DNA of 54,684 nucleotides. It comes from Psychroflexus gondwanensis ACAM 44 (lineage in GTDB: Bacteria; Bacteroidota; Bacteroidia; Flavobacteriales; Flavobacteriaceae). Within the stretch, counting starts at the first letter, position 1. Every line of letters begins with the position of its first letter. Both the position numbers and the translations under genes were made by a program. Below are positions 9,603 to 18,376 of the stretch, piece by piece. Where the stretch lies: assembly GCF_000355905.1 (NCBI RefSeq), contig NZ_APLF01000014.1, forward strand, positions 1-54,684, written 5' to 3'. The notes under the pieces were generated by a model. The model was not told the origin of the DNA and ran no database searches. It saw only the letters and a list, made by a program, of their open reading frames with translations.

Positions 9603-9627
9603 AAAAAAACCCTTACAGTTGCAAGGG
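9603..9627 (-). terminator. Intrinsic terminator after gldN, touching the next ATG
   Basis: On the minus strand a 7-bp stem, CCCTTGC/GTAAGGG with loop AACT, is followed by exactly seven T and then immediately by the ATG of the FAD oxidoreductase gene. One pair is G-U in minus-strand RNA and A-C on the other strand, so it acts on the minus strand. It lies 30 bases after the gldN stop and would cover the ribosome landing site of the downstream gene. Confidence 0.8.
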
Positions 9628-9657
9628 CTAATTTAATGGTTTTAAAAGGAATCGGGA

Positions 9658-10692
9658 TTAGTAATTCCACATATCCAATTCAAAATTTCTGATTTCTTCT
9701 TTTATTCTATTGGACTCCAAAAGTTGAAGTAAAGCATTATCTTGAATATAGTCTGCGACTTCTCTGTCTTCGTAAACGTTTTGAGTTTTATAAATCATTG
9801 CATCGAAACGTCTAGAGTTAAGAAGGTGATCAAAACTAAAAGGCATAGAACTGTTTTGATTATTTAGGACTTTAGCTTGATGTAGAACATGTCTAGCATC
9901 AGAAAACCAGACCCAAAAATAAGGGACAATTTGGGGTTCCCCAGAAAAACTCTGGTTTTGACTATTGATGTCGTAACCTGCCGGAGCGATACCGAGCAGA
10001 CGGTATCTCATTTCCCCTTGTATTTTATCAAAGTACCACATGCCTTTAATATGATATTCGAGGATATCTCTACTTGTGATCTTATTAGGAATCAAATAAG
10101 GCTCCATCTGAACCACTAGTTCTTTAGGGTAAAGCTCAGGAAATTCAGAGAGCTTACCCGTTAAAGATCTGTTGATAAATACCTGAACATTATCTGTTCC
10201 AGTAACACCATATTGACCTAAAATTTCACGTGCAACGTCTGGTAGAAAAATTGCCTTGGTTGAACTTAAGATATCTTCGTAAGATTTTTTCTTAGTGAAA
10301 TAGCTAGTGGAATATACTTCTGTAATTGCAGAGGCAGATGTAGAATCTTTTGAGCCTTCTTCAATAGCATCTAATAGAACTTTGTATAAAGAACTTCTTC
10401 CTTTCGAAAAAACATCATCCTGAGTAGGGTATAGCAGTGGGAAATTGATCTTTTGCTTTAGATCAATCTTCTCCCAAACGATTTTAGACCATAAAATATC
10501 TCTGTCGCCAATATATCCATATTCCAACGGCTTATCATCATCAGAAATCTTTTGATTTTCTGTGAGAACCCCTACCTGTGAGGGTTTGTTAGCGTTCAGA
10601 ATGTTGGACGACTGTGCTGAAGCTAAACTCGTGCTCAAAGCAATCACCGAACATAAAAAGATCTTAAAATTTGAATATCTCATCATCTTCAT
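9658..10692 (-). CDS. gldN: Type IX secretion/gliding protein GldN
   Basis: A 344-residue periplasmic protein of the GldN/PorN family, a partner of GldK in the ring beneath the outer membrane that is needed for type IX secretion and gliding. It has a signal peptide (cleavage likely after ASA, residue 26). Recognisable family segments include RDILWSKIVWEKIDL, EVYSTSYFTKKKSYEDIL, and the C-terminal part with PYFWVWFSDARHVL and the VYEDREVADYI stretch. It starts one base after the gldM stop, as the last gene of gldKLMN, and is followed by a terminator. Identity is secure from sequence and gene order. Confidence 0.96.
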   Translation of the reverse strand: MKMMRYSNFKIFLCSVIALSTSLASAQSSNILNANKPSQVGVLTENQKISDDDKPLEYGYIGDRDILWSKIVWEKIDLKQKINFPLLYPTQDDVFSKGRSSLYKVLLDAIEEGSKDSTSASAITEVYSTSYFTKKKSYEDILSSTKAIFLPDVAREILGQYGVTGTDNVQVFINRSLTGKLSEFPELYPKELVVQMEPYLIPNKITSRDILEYHIKGMWYFDKIQGEMRYRLLGIAPAGYDINSQNQSFSGEPQIVPYFWVWFSDARHVLHQAKVLNNQNSSMPFSFDHLLNSRRFDAMIYKTQNVYEDREVADYIQDNALLQLLESNRIKEEIRNFELDMWNY

Positions 10693-10693
10693 T

Positions 10694-12262
10694 TTAGTTA
10701 GTTAATTGAACTAATATAGCTGGCATGTTTTTAACGTTCACACCAGGAACATCAGCTTTAATATCAAATATTTGAATAATATCACCTGTTCTAGCTAAAT
10801 CTAAAAGACCTTGTGCCTTTGAATCCATTCTGCTTCCATTCACTACTACCGAAGGTTGTCCTGGGATACTTAGCGTAAATTGCTTAACCACAGGAGTAAT
10901 ATCGAAATCGAAATTTTCAAATGTAGCACCGATAGGTGAAACCTTTAAAGCATTTTTAGGCATCTGTACCGCCGCACCCTCTTGGATCTGACCTCTTACT
11001 GTAGGCGTAGGTCTAGGTAAACTTTTAATCCTGAAAATCGTTGTCGAAGTAATCTTTTCACCCTCGATTTCACCAGTCACATTAATTTTTAATTCAGTTC
11101 CTGTGGTTGGCCTAACAGTGTATTGAGACCCTTTTATACGTCTCAAACCATCAGCAGATGCATTAACTTTATTCTCTGGGACTCCTGGCATAGAAACGGT
11201 AATTGGGTTTTCAATACCTCTATAGACCACATTCATTTTATCAGCTGAAACAATTGCTTGGTTAGGCTTAGGAATCACTGAAAATGATTTATTAACTGGC
11301 ACTTCAATGTCTTTACCATTTTGTTTAAAAATAAGCAAACCTTCAATTTTATGATCACCAGCACTTCCTGCATTCACATTAAGCTTAACCTGACCACCCT
11401 CGAGCGTGAAATCTTTGCCCTTAACTAGAGGTCTTCCATCTAAAGTCAATTTAACTTCATTTGGAACAGTTGAATTATCGGTACGACCTAAGACAATAGA
11501 TCCATCAAATGTATTACCCTGGTAATAAGCGCTTCTACTTTGTTCTAATAAGGTTGAATAATTATCCATGGATGCAATCTGGGTTAATTGACCAGAAAGC
11601 ATAGAGGATAAAATTTCATTTTCAAGAACCTTTAAGCCATTTTGAAGGGCGGTAACTTTAGTAATTGATGAAATTAAAGGATACCCAACAAAGTGATGTC
11701 TTACATAATTGACTTCCGCACCCTTAACCCCAGAATCTGGAGAAACAGGATCTCCACTAAATTTTTCGTTAATAGTGGATAAAAAGACATCGTACTTTGC
11801 GTTATCCCCTAAAGCTTGATTCATCTTGTCTTTATAAGATCTCATCTTAGCTAAGAATTCTTCACCAGCTGATGTAAGTTTTTCACCACTTACGAATAAT
11901 TCATCTGTATAAGCTGTTTTATCCATGGTTTCATAGTCTTTTGGATCTTCGACAGACTCATACATTCCTTCTTTAAGACCAGCAAAATAAGTAAATAATT
12001 CTGAGGTTGCCGCAGAAACTTCTTCCGCTTTTTTCTTTACTTCAGCAAATTGCTCTGGAGACTCAGATGCTTTCACAGCAAGACCCGCTAGTGCTGCATC
12101 ATTTTTCTCTTCGAAATTAGTATTGGTATTTTCCAAAGATTCATTTATTGTTCCAAATGCAGATAATACTTCTTTAGACATGTTCAGAGCCAACATTGCA
12201 ATGAAGACTAAATACATCATGTTAATCATCTTCTGTCTTGGGGTTTCCTTTCCTCCAGCCAT
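10694..12262 (-). CDS. gldM: Gliding motility/type IX secretion motor protein GldM
   Basis: A 522-residue inner-membrane protein with one N-terminal transmembrane helix (about residues 12-32, MINMMYLVFIAMLALNM) and a long periplasmic part made of a helical domain (35-220) followed by beta-sandwich domains. The opening MAGGKETPRQKMI is characteristic of the family. GldM pairs with GldL as the proton-driven rotary motor and reaches through the periplasm to the GldK/GldN ring. The gene begins 24 bases after gldL and ends 1 base before gldN. Length is typical (510-520). No oddity was seen. Confidence 0.97.
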   Translation of the reverse strand: MAGGKETPRQKMINMMYLVFIAMLALNMSKEVLSAFGTINESLENTNTNFEEKNDAALAGLAVKASESPEQFAEVKKKAEEVSAATSELFTYFAGLKEGMYESVEDPKDYETMDKTAYTDELFVSGEKLTSAGEEFLAKMRSYKDKMNQALGDNAKYDVFLSTINEKFSGDPVSPDSGVKGAEVNYVRHHFVGYPLISSITKVTALQNGLKVLENEILSSMLSGQLTQIASMDNYSTLLEQSRSAYYQGNTFDGSIVLGRTDNSTVPNEVKLTLDGRPLVKGKDFTLEGGQVKLNVNAGSAGDHKIEGLLIFKQNGKDIEVPVNKSFSVIPKPNQAIVSADKMNVVYRGIENPITVSMPGVPENKVNASADGLRRIKGSQYTVRPTTGTELKINVTGEIEGEKITSTTIFRIKSLPRPTPTVRGQIQEGAAVQMPKNALKVSPIGATFENFDFDITPVVKQFTLSIPGQPSVVVNGSRMDSKAQGLLDLARTGDIIQIFDIKADVPGVNVKNMPAILVQLTN

Positions 12263-12286
12263 AATAGTAAATTTATATAATTAAAA

Positions 12287-12937
12287 TTAAGCTTTAGGTC
12301 TCATAGCAGTTAACATTCCGCCATAAACACCATTAAGAGAATTTAAGTTAGCAGTTAAGGATTCCATTTGATCTTTAAGACGACCAGCATTATCGGTTAC
12401 CGCTTCGTTAATTTCAGCTTGACGTGTAGCGGATTCCACTTGAACCTTGTATAAGTTATTTAATGATTCCATTTGTTGAGCAGCCATTGAAATTTGGTCA
12501 CCATATTTCTTTTGTGAATTCATTGCCTCTGTTGTTGGAGCAATGTTTTTTGCAGCACCCTCAAAGTTTTTAATACTTTCTCCAAGGCTCTCCATAAGTT
12601 TAGAATCGATCTTCGCTTCCTTTAGCATATCATCCAATTTCTGTGATAAAAGTCCACTCTCCTCCTTAAACTCTTGCTTTTGATCTTTAGATGACGCATC
12701 AGCTCCAGTTAATTCTGGGTAAACTTTAGACCAGTCCAGATCTTTGTCTACTGGCTCAAATGCCGATATTGTAAATATTACAGCCTCAGTAATAAGTCCT
12801 ATAGTCAACATTAAGCCACCTGTTATAGGTCCAATAGAGATGTGCTGAATTTTAAATAGTGCCCCAATAATTACAATAGCCGCTCCAAGGCCATACACCA
12901 TACTCATTATTTTCTTTCTGCTGTTTGATTTTGCCAT
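12287..12937 (-). CDS. gldL: Gliding motility/type IX secretion motor protein GldL
   Basis: A 216-residue inner-membrane protein with two closely spaced transmembrane helices (about residues 12-28 and 36-59) and a long cytoplasmic helical tail rich in Lys, Glu and Gln. GldL is the proton-channel part of the GldLM motor. A glutamate in the second helix (GLITEAVIFTISAF, about residue 49) is in the position expected for the conserved transmembrane acidic residue. The gene lies between gldK (36-base gap) and gldM (24-base gap), so the four gld genes form one operon. Confidence 0.97.
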   Translation of the reverse strand: MAKSNSRKKIMSMVYGLGAAIVIIGALFKIQHISIGPITGGLMLTIGLITEAVIFTISAFEPVDKDLDWSKVYPELTGADASSKDQKQEFKEESGLLSQKLDDMLKEAKIDSKLMESLGESIKNFEGAAKNIAPTTEAMNSQKKYGDQISMAAQQMESLNNLYKVQVESATRQAEINEAVTDNAGRLKDQMESLTANLNSLNGVYGGMLTAMRPKA

Positions 12938-12973
12938 AATAATAAATTATTTGATTGTTTAATTTTGGTTTGT

Positions 12974-14350
12974 TTAGTCTAAATCAAGTGAATTCCCTAA
13001 GAAATCTTGTACAGTTCTAAAACCGACGTAACTTCTTGCAGAATCTGAATATTCGTAATCTCTTGTGCTTACTTGCAGATAATAACTTACATCTTTCCAG
13101 GACCCACCACGAACGACTTTACGTTTGTTCTCGGAGTTATTTACATTAGGATTCATAGAAGACATGTATTCATAAGAAGCTGGATCGTAAGAAGTATTGA
13201 CCCACTCCGCAACATTTCCAGACATATTATATAAGCCATAATCATTAGGTTCGTAAGCGTCAGATTCAACCGTGTACAGAGCCTCATCGGCTGCATAATC
13301 CCCCCTAAAGGGCTTGAAGTTGGCCAAAAAACAAGCTCTATCGTCTTTGGCATAAGGACCACCCCATGGATAGGTTCCTCCTTCTATACCACCTCTAGCA
13401 GCATATTCCCATTCTGCTTCTGAAGGCAATCTAAAGAAGTTGACATTAGCTTCATTTTTTTGTTTTCTGAAATCGTTTAGATATTTGGTTCTCCAATTGG
13501 CAAAAGCCTTTGCTTGCCCCCAAGTCACTCCTACAACTGGATAATTGTCGTAAGCGGTATGAGAGAAATAATCATTGTGCATCGGTTCATTATAAGAATA
13601 GTTAAAGTCTTTGATCCATACCGTAGTATCTGGATAAACCATCACTTCTTCTTCTGTAATGAAATTTGTTCGCGCACCTTTAGCTCTTGCCGCTGCATCG
13701 AGATTTATCGTTTTATAATTATACTTAAATTTAGTGACATCAAGCATTCTTTGCCCATTGTATGATTGATCGTTAGAGAGATAGAACTCATCCATAACAT
13801 ACACATAGTCTTCATCTGGATATTGAGATGGCTTCCAAATAATTTTGGGATTCCAATTTAAAGCTTGGTCTAACGGATCGTAGTATCTCGAAAATTCTTG
13901 ATAAGGACTTAAGTTTTCTTCATCATCACCAGCAGTTGCATTTTTAAAAGCAAAGGATTGGATCGACATATTATTTCTACCACCCCCATCTTCACCTACG
14001 TCTCCAGCTACCTCCGCTGCCTCAGCAAGTTTTTGCCTTACAACAGAATCTCTGACGTGAAAAACAAATTGCCTATACTCAGAATTTGTGATTTCGGTTT
14101 CATCCATATAAAAAGAAGGAACGGTAACCGTTTTGGGCGGAGCATTCTTGACACTTGCCAAATCATCGTCAGATTTTCCCATAATAAAGGAACCTCCTTT
14201 GACTAAAACCATCCCAAATGGCTTTTCAGGATACCATTTCTTCCCTTCCACTCCTACGAGCTGGCCCTTGTCGCTTTTTCCACAACTCATAACTAACAAC
14301 GCCATAAGTGCAAGGCAAAAACCTTTAGAAGATGTAAAATATAGTTTCAT
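12974..14350 (-). CDS. gldK: Type IX secretion lipoprotein GldK
   Basis: A 458-residue outer-membrane lipoprotein of the GldK/PorK family. The ATG at 14350 is preferred over an in-frame ATG 33 bases upstream because it gives a clean lipoprotein signal with lipobox LVMSC (Cys23), and because a -7 element lies between the two starts. The rest is a formylglycine-generating-enzyme/sulfatase-modifying-factor fold: GMVLVKGGSFIMG near residue 50, then NFFRLPSEAEWEYAARGG, GNVAEWV and VVRGGSW towards the C-terminus. It builds a periplasmic ring with GldN. It is the first gene of gldKLMN. Confidence 0.95.
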   Translation of the reverse strand: MKLYFTSSKGFCLALMALLVMSCGKSDKGQLVGVEGKKWYPEKPFGMVLVKGGSFIMGKSDDDLASVKNAPPKTVTVPSFYMDETEITNSEYRQFVFHVRDSVVRQKLAEAAEVAGDVGEDGGGRNNMSIQSFAFKNATAGDDEENLSPYQEFSRYYDPLDQALNWNPKIIWKPSQYPDEDYVYVMDEFYLSNDQSYNGQRMLDVTKFKYNYKTINLDAAARAKGARTNFITEEEVMVYPDTTVWIKDFNYSYNEPMHNDYFSHTAYDNYPVVGVTWGQAKAFANWRTKYLNDFRKQKNEANVNFFRLPSEAEWEYAARGGIEGGTYPWGGPYAKDDRACFLANFKPFRGDYAADEALYTVESDAYEPNDYGLYNMSGNVAEWVNTSYDPASYEYMSSMNPNVNNSENKRKVVRGGSWKDVSYYLQVSTRDYEYSDSARSYVGFRTVQDFLGNSLDLD

Positions 14351-14367
14351 AATAAAGTGATTAAATT

Positions 14368-14375
14368 CAAATCTA
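14368..14375 (-). promoter_or_regulatory. Candidate -7 element for gldKLMN
   Basis: TAGATTTG on the minus strand fits TAnnTTTG and ends 17 bases before the preferred gldK ATG. No TTTG is found at the usual distance upstream, so this is half a promoter only. If used, it excludes the longer gldK reading frame. Confidence 0.4.
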
Positions 14376-14425
14376 GCGTGCAAATAAACAATTTTTTTCT
14401 TAACATTAATTAAAATAAATTCAAA

Positions 14426-15583
14426 TTAAATAGTGTTTTTATATTTGGCCCTCAGCCATCTATCCGGGATTATAGATACTGTGGCATCCATATAATCTTG
14501 CTTTTCACAAGCTAATAACGAAGGTTTATGTACATTATTATTAATTTCATTTGGTATTTTAATCCACCACCGATTTGAGATCTCACTCTTAAAAAAAACT
14601 AAAACCTCATCTTCGATCGGAACGCTGTATTTCATAAAATTCGGGTTCTTTTCAGTAATATGCTCATTCAACCTCAAGCTAAAACCCTCTATAAAATACC
14701 ATAACATCTGCGATATTAAACTGATAAGGCCCTCAGATTTCTGCATCGACTGCAATTCATAAACACCAAAAGAACTCAATTTATCACTCATACCTGCATA
14801 TCTAGATAACTTACAAAAATCAAATGTACTGAATCCGTTAATATTTTTATGATTCGAATCAGCAATTTCTGAAGATTTAACACAATAAATATCAATGCTA
14901 AATAAATCAGTGTCTCTCAAAATGGGCTCAGCCCTTGTGAAATCTGACTTCAGAGCCCCTAACCTTACCGCATCAAAAAAAAGTTTTTCCATTAAATCAA
15001 TCTCTTCTTGAGGAGATAAATACGTCTGATACCCAAGATTAGCAAAATTGAACAAGTTATAAGGCTCATCAATAATCATTTTACCCACATAAGATTGTGC
15101 ATTCATTGGCAACTCTGAATTGCCAAGATCAAATTTATGATCTGCTGTTGCTAAGTTGACCATATACTTAATCCCATCATAGGCTCTATATTGCGAAAAC
15201 GTCAGGTCTTGGCTCCCTCCTAAAATAATAGGTAAAATAGACTTCCTATAAAGTCTAGAAAGTATATTCTTTACCACATAAGCGGTGTCAGAAACCTCAT
15301 CACCCCTATTGATATCTCCCAAATCGATAATATCTACTTGCCAATTACCCACATACATCGCATACAAGCTCGACCGTATTTCATCATAAAAAAAATCTGA
15401 TTTTTCTGGATAGACACTGTTTCTTTCCTCTTTAATGCAAACTATAGCCAATTGAAACTTATCGAGCTGAATATCCTCATCCCCATCAAAAAAACTGACG
15501 TAATTTGATAGGGTTTGGTTTGAGAAATCTTTAATTTTATGTTGAAGTTCAGGATGAACAGGCTCTAAAAATTCGAATGCCAT
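14426..15583 (-). CDS. Arginase-fold protein with degenerate metal site
   Basis: A 385-residue protein that fits the arginase/formimidoylglutamase superfamily in its central part: LGGSQD at 121-126, the ADHKFDLG segment at 147-154 and SIDIYCVK at 229-236. In active members these are GGxH, DAHxD and SxDxDxxD, which carry the two manganese ions. Here Gln125 replaces the first histidine, Lys150 replaces the second, and Tyr233 and Lys236 replace the later aspartates. It therefore probably cannot hold the binuclear centre and is unlikely to be a working ureohydrolase, although automatic annotation may call it formimidoylglutamase. It lies between topA (9-base gap) and gldK on the same strand, which suggests a possible link to gliding or secretion. 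Confidence 0.8.
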   Translation of the reverse strand: MAFEFLEPVHPELQHKIKDFSNQTLSNYVSFFDGDEDIQLDKFQLAIVCIKEERNSVYPEKSDFFYDEIRSSLYAMYVGNWQVDIIDLGDINRGDEVSDTAYVVKNILSRLYRKSILPIILGGSQDLTFSQYRAYDGIKYMVNLATADHKFDLGNSELPMNAQSYVGKMIIDEPYNLFNFANLGYQTYLSPQEEIDLMEKLFFDAVRLGALKSDFTRAEPILRDTDLFSIDIYCVKSSEIADSNHKNINGFSTFDFCKLSRYAGMSDKLSSFGVYELQSMQKSEGLISLISQMLWYFIEGFSLRLNEHITEKNPNFMKYSVPIEDEVLVFFKSEISNRWWIKIPNEINNNVHKPSLLACEKQDYMDATVSIIPDRWLRAKYKNTI

Positions 15584-15592
15584 TGGCGTGGA

Positions 15593-18166
15593 TTAAGATT
15601 TTTTGGGTTTTGATTTAGTTGTCTTTTTTGTGCTTGTTTTCTTTTTAGCAGTCGTTTTTTTGGCTGGCTTTTTAGTCGTTGTTTTCTTCGCCGCTGTTTT
15701 TTTAGTCGTTTTTTTCTTAGTCTTTGTATTTTTGGCTAAAATAGCTTCTGCTTCATCCAATGCCATTCCTTCTGCATCGGTAGTTTTAGGCAATTCTACT
15801 TTAGTCTTTCCTTTAGAAAGTTTGAAACGTCCCCACCTTGCCTTTTCTAGTTTTATACCTTGTTCTTCCCAATCATGAATTAATTTGTCTTTTTCTTTCT
15901 GAATTTTATCTTCGATCAATTCAACAATATCCTCTTCAGAAAGATTGTCGAAATCATATTTTTTATTCACATTGATAAAAATATCGTCCCATTTCAAGTA
16001 CGGACCAAAACGACCTACTCCTTTCTGAACTCCTTTTTCGTTATGATAGTATATAGGCTCTTCTGCTTTTTCTTTTGCTTTTATAAGCTCAACAGCGCGA
16101 TCGTAAGTGACGTCCAAAGGATCTTCGCCTTTATCTAGAGAAACAAACTTTTTCCCGAATCGAACGTAAGGACCAAAACGACCAATGTTGGCCTCGACCT
16201 CTTCTTCCTTATATTCTCCCAACTGTTTAGGAAGTTTAAATAAGTCCATGGCTTCTTCATAAGTCACTGAGGACAAGGTTTGGCTAGGTTTTAAACTTGC
16301 AAACCTAGGCTTTTCATCGTCTTCTACAGAACCAATTTGTACCATAGGGCCAAATTTTCCCAGACGTGCACTCACAGGTTTGCCAGATTCAGGGTCTTCT
16401 CCTAATATTCGCTCGCCTACCTCTCGTTCTGCATTAGCAGCAACGTCTAAGACATTAGGATGGAAATGTACGTAAAAGTCACTCATCACCTTGGTCCACT
16501 GGGCATTGCCTTCAGCAACCTCATCGAAGTCTTGTTCGAGTTTAGCTGTAAAATTATAATCTAAAATACCTTCAAAATGTTTCACCAGAAAGTCATTCAC
16601 CACCATACCAACATCTGTTGGGACAAGTTTGCCTCTATCGCTTCCCACTTTTTCAGATAGTGTTTTGCTTTTTATATCGTTATCTTTTAAAGTATATTGA
16701 ACATACTCTCTATCGCTACCGTCAATATTTCCTTTTTCAATATATTTCCTGTTTTGAATTGTCGAAATCGTGGGAGCATAAGTCGATGGGCGTCCAATTC
16801 CTAATTCTTCCAACTTTTTCACCAGAGATGCTTCTGTATATCTAGACGGTGGCCTTGTATAGCGCTCTGTCGCTAGAATATAATCATTCTGTAATTTCTC
16901 CCCTACAGACATGGCTGGAAGCAATCCACTTTGCTCTTCGTCTTCTTCATCCTGACCTTCTAAATAAACTTTTAGAAATCCATCAAACTTAATAACTTCA
17001 CCGTTCGCTGTAAAGTGACGATCGTCTTTATCTGATGATATCTTAACGTTGGTTCTTTCGAGTTCAGCATCGCTCATCTGCGAAGCAATACCTCGTTTCC
17101 AAATCAACTCGTATAAACGCTGTTGGTCCCGTTCTGCATCAATTTGATGTACGGCAAAGTTTGTTGGTCGTATAGCTTCATGGGCTTCTTGTGCTCCTTT
17201 AGACTTTCCTTTATAATTTCTAGCCTTATGGTATTTATCACCATAAGCACTTTTAATCTCATCTTTTGCTCCTTCTTTAGCTTGAGAAGATAAGTTTACA
17301 CTATCAGTTCTCATGTAGGTGATATGTCCAGCTTCATAGAGTCGCTGAGCCATATTCATGGTTTTACTAACAGAAAAATATAGCTTCCGAGCAGCTTCTT
17401 GTTGTAATGTAGAAGTTGTAAACGGAGGCGCTGGAGATTTTTTTGCAGGTTTTTTGGTTAAGTCATCTACATTGAAATTGGCCTGTTTCTGGGTTTCTAA
17501 AAAACCTTCTACTTCTTTTTGAGACTCAAGGTTCTTTGGGAGTTTTGCTTTAAAGCTTGCCCCATTTTTAGTTTGAAATTGAGCATCTACTCTATAAAAC
17601 ACCTGAGGATCGAAGTCTAATACGTCTCTTTCCCGTTCCACTATTAATCTAACGGATACCGATTGAACTCTTCCGGCAGAAAGGCCACCTTTCACTTTTC
17701 TCCATAAAATTGGAGATAATTCGTACCCTACTAAACGGTCTAAAATCCGTCTCGCTTTTTGAGCATTAACTAAGTTGTAATTAATTTCTCTTGGATTCTT
17801 TATCGCCTTTTGTATAGCGGATTTGGTGATTTCAGAAAAGACAATTCGCTTGGTTTTTTTTGCATCTAGCTTCAGTTCATCCGCTAGATGCCAAGCTATG
17901 GCCTCTCCTTCTCTATCCTCATCACTCGCTAGCCAAACAATTTCCGATTCTTTTGCTAGTTTGGTGAGCTTTCTAACAACATCTTTTTTGTCGGTATTAA
18001 CTATATATGTAGGCTTGAAGTCGTTGTCTACATCTACCCCCAGCTCTTTAGACGGTAAATCTGCAATATGACCAAAACTAGAAGCCACTTTATAATCTTT
18101 ACCTAAAAATTTTTCTATAGTCTTAGCTTTGGCAGGAGACTCAACTATTACTAGATTTTTTGCCAT
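15593..18166 (-). CDS. topA: DNA topoisomerase I
   Basis: An 857-residue type IA topoisomerase that relaxes negative supercoils. The TOPRIM domain (residues 3-130) has Glu9 and the D82-x-D84-x-E86 triad. The catalytic tyrosine is Tyr284 in ITYMRTDS. The C-terminal part has no four-cysteine zinc fingers. It carries instead about four copies of the GRFGPYV-type topoisomerase C-terminal repeat (roughly residues 590-800). The final 45 residues or so are almost only Lys, Thr and Ala, resembling a histone H1 tail and probably binding DNA non-specifically. A half-matching -7 element (TACTTTTG, 18186-18193) lies 20 bases before the ATG. Confidence 0.97.
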   Translation of the reverse strand: MAKNLVIVESPAKAKTIEKFLGKDYKVASSFGHIADLPSKELGVDVDNDFKPTYIVNTDKKDVVRKLTKLAKESEIVWLASDEDREGEAIAWHLADELKLDAKKTKRIVFSEITKSAIQKAIKNPREINYNLVNAQKARRILDRLVGYELSPILWRKVKGGLSAGRVQSVSVRLIVERERDVLDFDPQVFYRVDAQFQTKNGASFKAKLPKNLESQKEVEGFLETQKQANFNVDDLTKKPAKKSPAPPFTTSTLQQEAARKLYFSVSKTMNMAQRLYEAGHITYMRTDSVNLSSQAKEGAKDEIKSAYGDKYHKARNYKGKSKGAQEAHEAIRPTNFAVHQIDAERDQQRLYELIWKRGIASQMSDAELERTNVKISSDKDDRHFTANGEVIKFDGFLKVYLEGQDEEDEEQSGLLPAMSVGEKLQNDYILATERYTRPPSRYTEASLVKKLEELGIGRPSTYAPTISTIQNRKYIEKGNIDGSDREYVQYTLKDNDIKSKTLSEKVGSDRGKLVPTDVGMVVNDFLVKHFEGILDYNFTAKLEQDFDEVAEGNAQWTKVMSDFYVHFHPNVLDVAANAEREVGERILGEDPESGKPVSARLGKFGPMVQIGSVEDDEKPRFASLKPSQTLSSVTYEEAMDLFKLPKQLGEYKEEEVEANIGRFGPYVRFGKKFVSLDKGEDPLDVTYDRAVELIKAKEKAEEPIYYHNEKGVQKGVGRFGPYLKWDDIFINVNKKYDFDNLSEEDIVELIEDKIQKEKDKLIHDWEEQGIKLEKARWGRFKLSKGKTKVELPKTTDAEGMALDEAEAILAKNTKTKKKTTKKTAAKKTTTKKPAKKTTAKKKTSTKKTTKSKPKKS

Positions 18167-18324
18167 TATTGATTTATTTATGTTACAAAAGTATACGAAT
18201 TTTTGGATTTTGATTTTAGAAAGTCCTATAAAGTAACTTTTCGAAGCGATTTCAATCCTCTACACCAAAGCAAATTTTGGCAAAGGAAGTAAATTTTTAA
18301 CTCCTAAAATTGATAAAATGACAG

Positions 18325-18355
18325 TTTGTCAGTAATTTCATAACTTGTATCTTTG
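18325..18355 (+). promoter_or_regulatory. Bacteroidota-type promoter of the miaB operon
   Basis: TTTG (18325-18328), a 19-base spacer and TATCTTTG (18348-18355) match the consensus TTTG-N19-TAnnTTTG exactly. The start of transcription should be near 18361, about 16 bases before the ATG of miaB at 18377. The element overlaps a possible upstream TTG start, which is therefore ruled out. Confidence 0.8.
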
Positions 18356-18376
18356 CCTAAATTATTACAACTTCAT

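Noticed and set aside
14351-14383. Longer start for gldK
   Set aside because: The downstream Met gives a clean lipoprotein signal and the -7 candidate lies between the two starts.
18353-18376. TTG start for miaB with eight extra residues
   Set aside because: The TTG lies inside the -7 element of the promoter, so it would not be transcribed.
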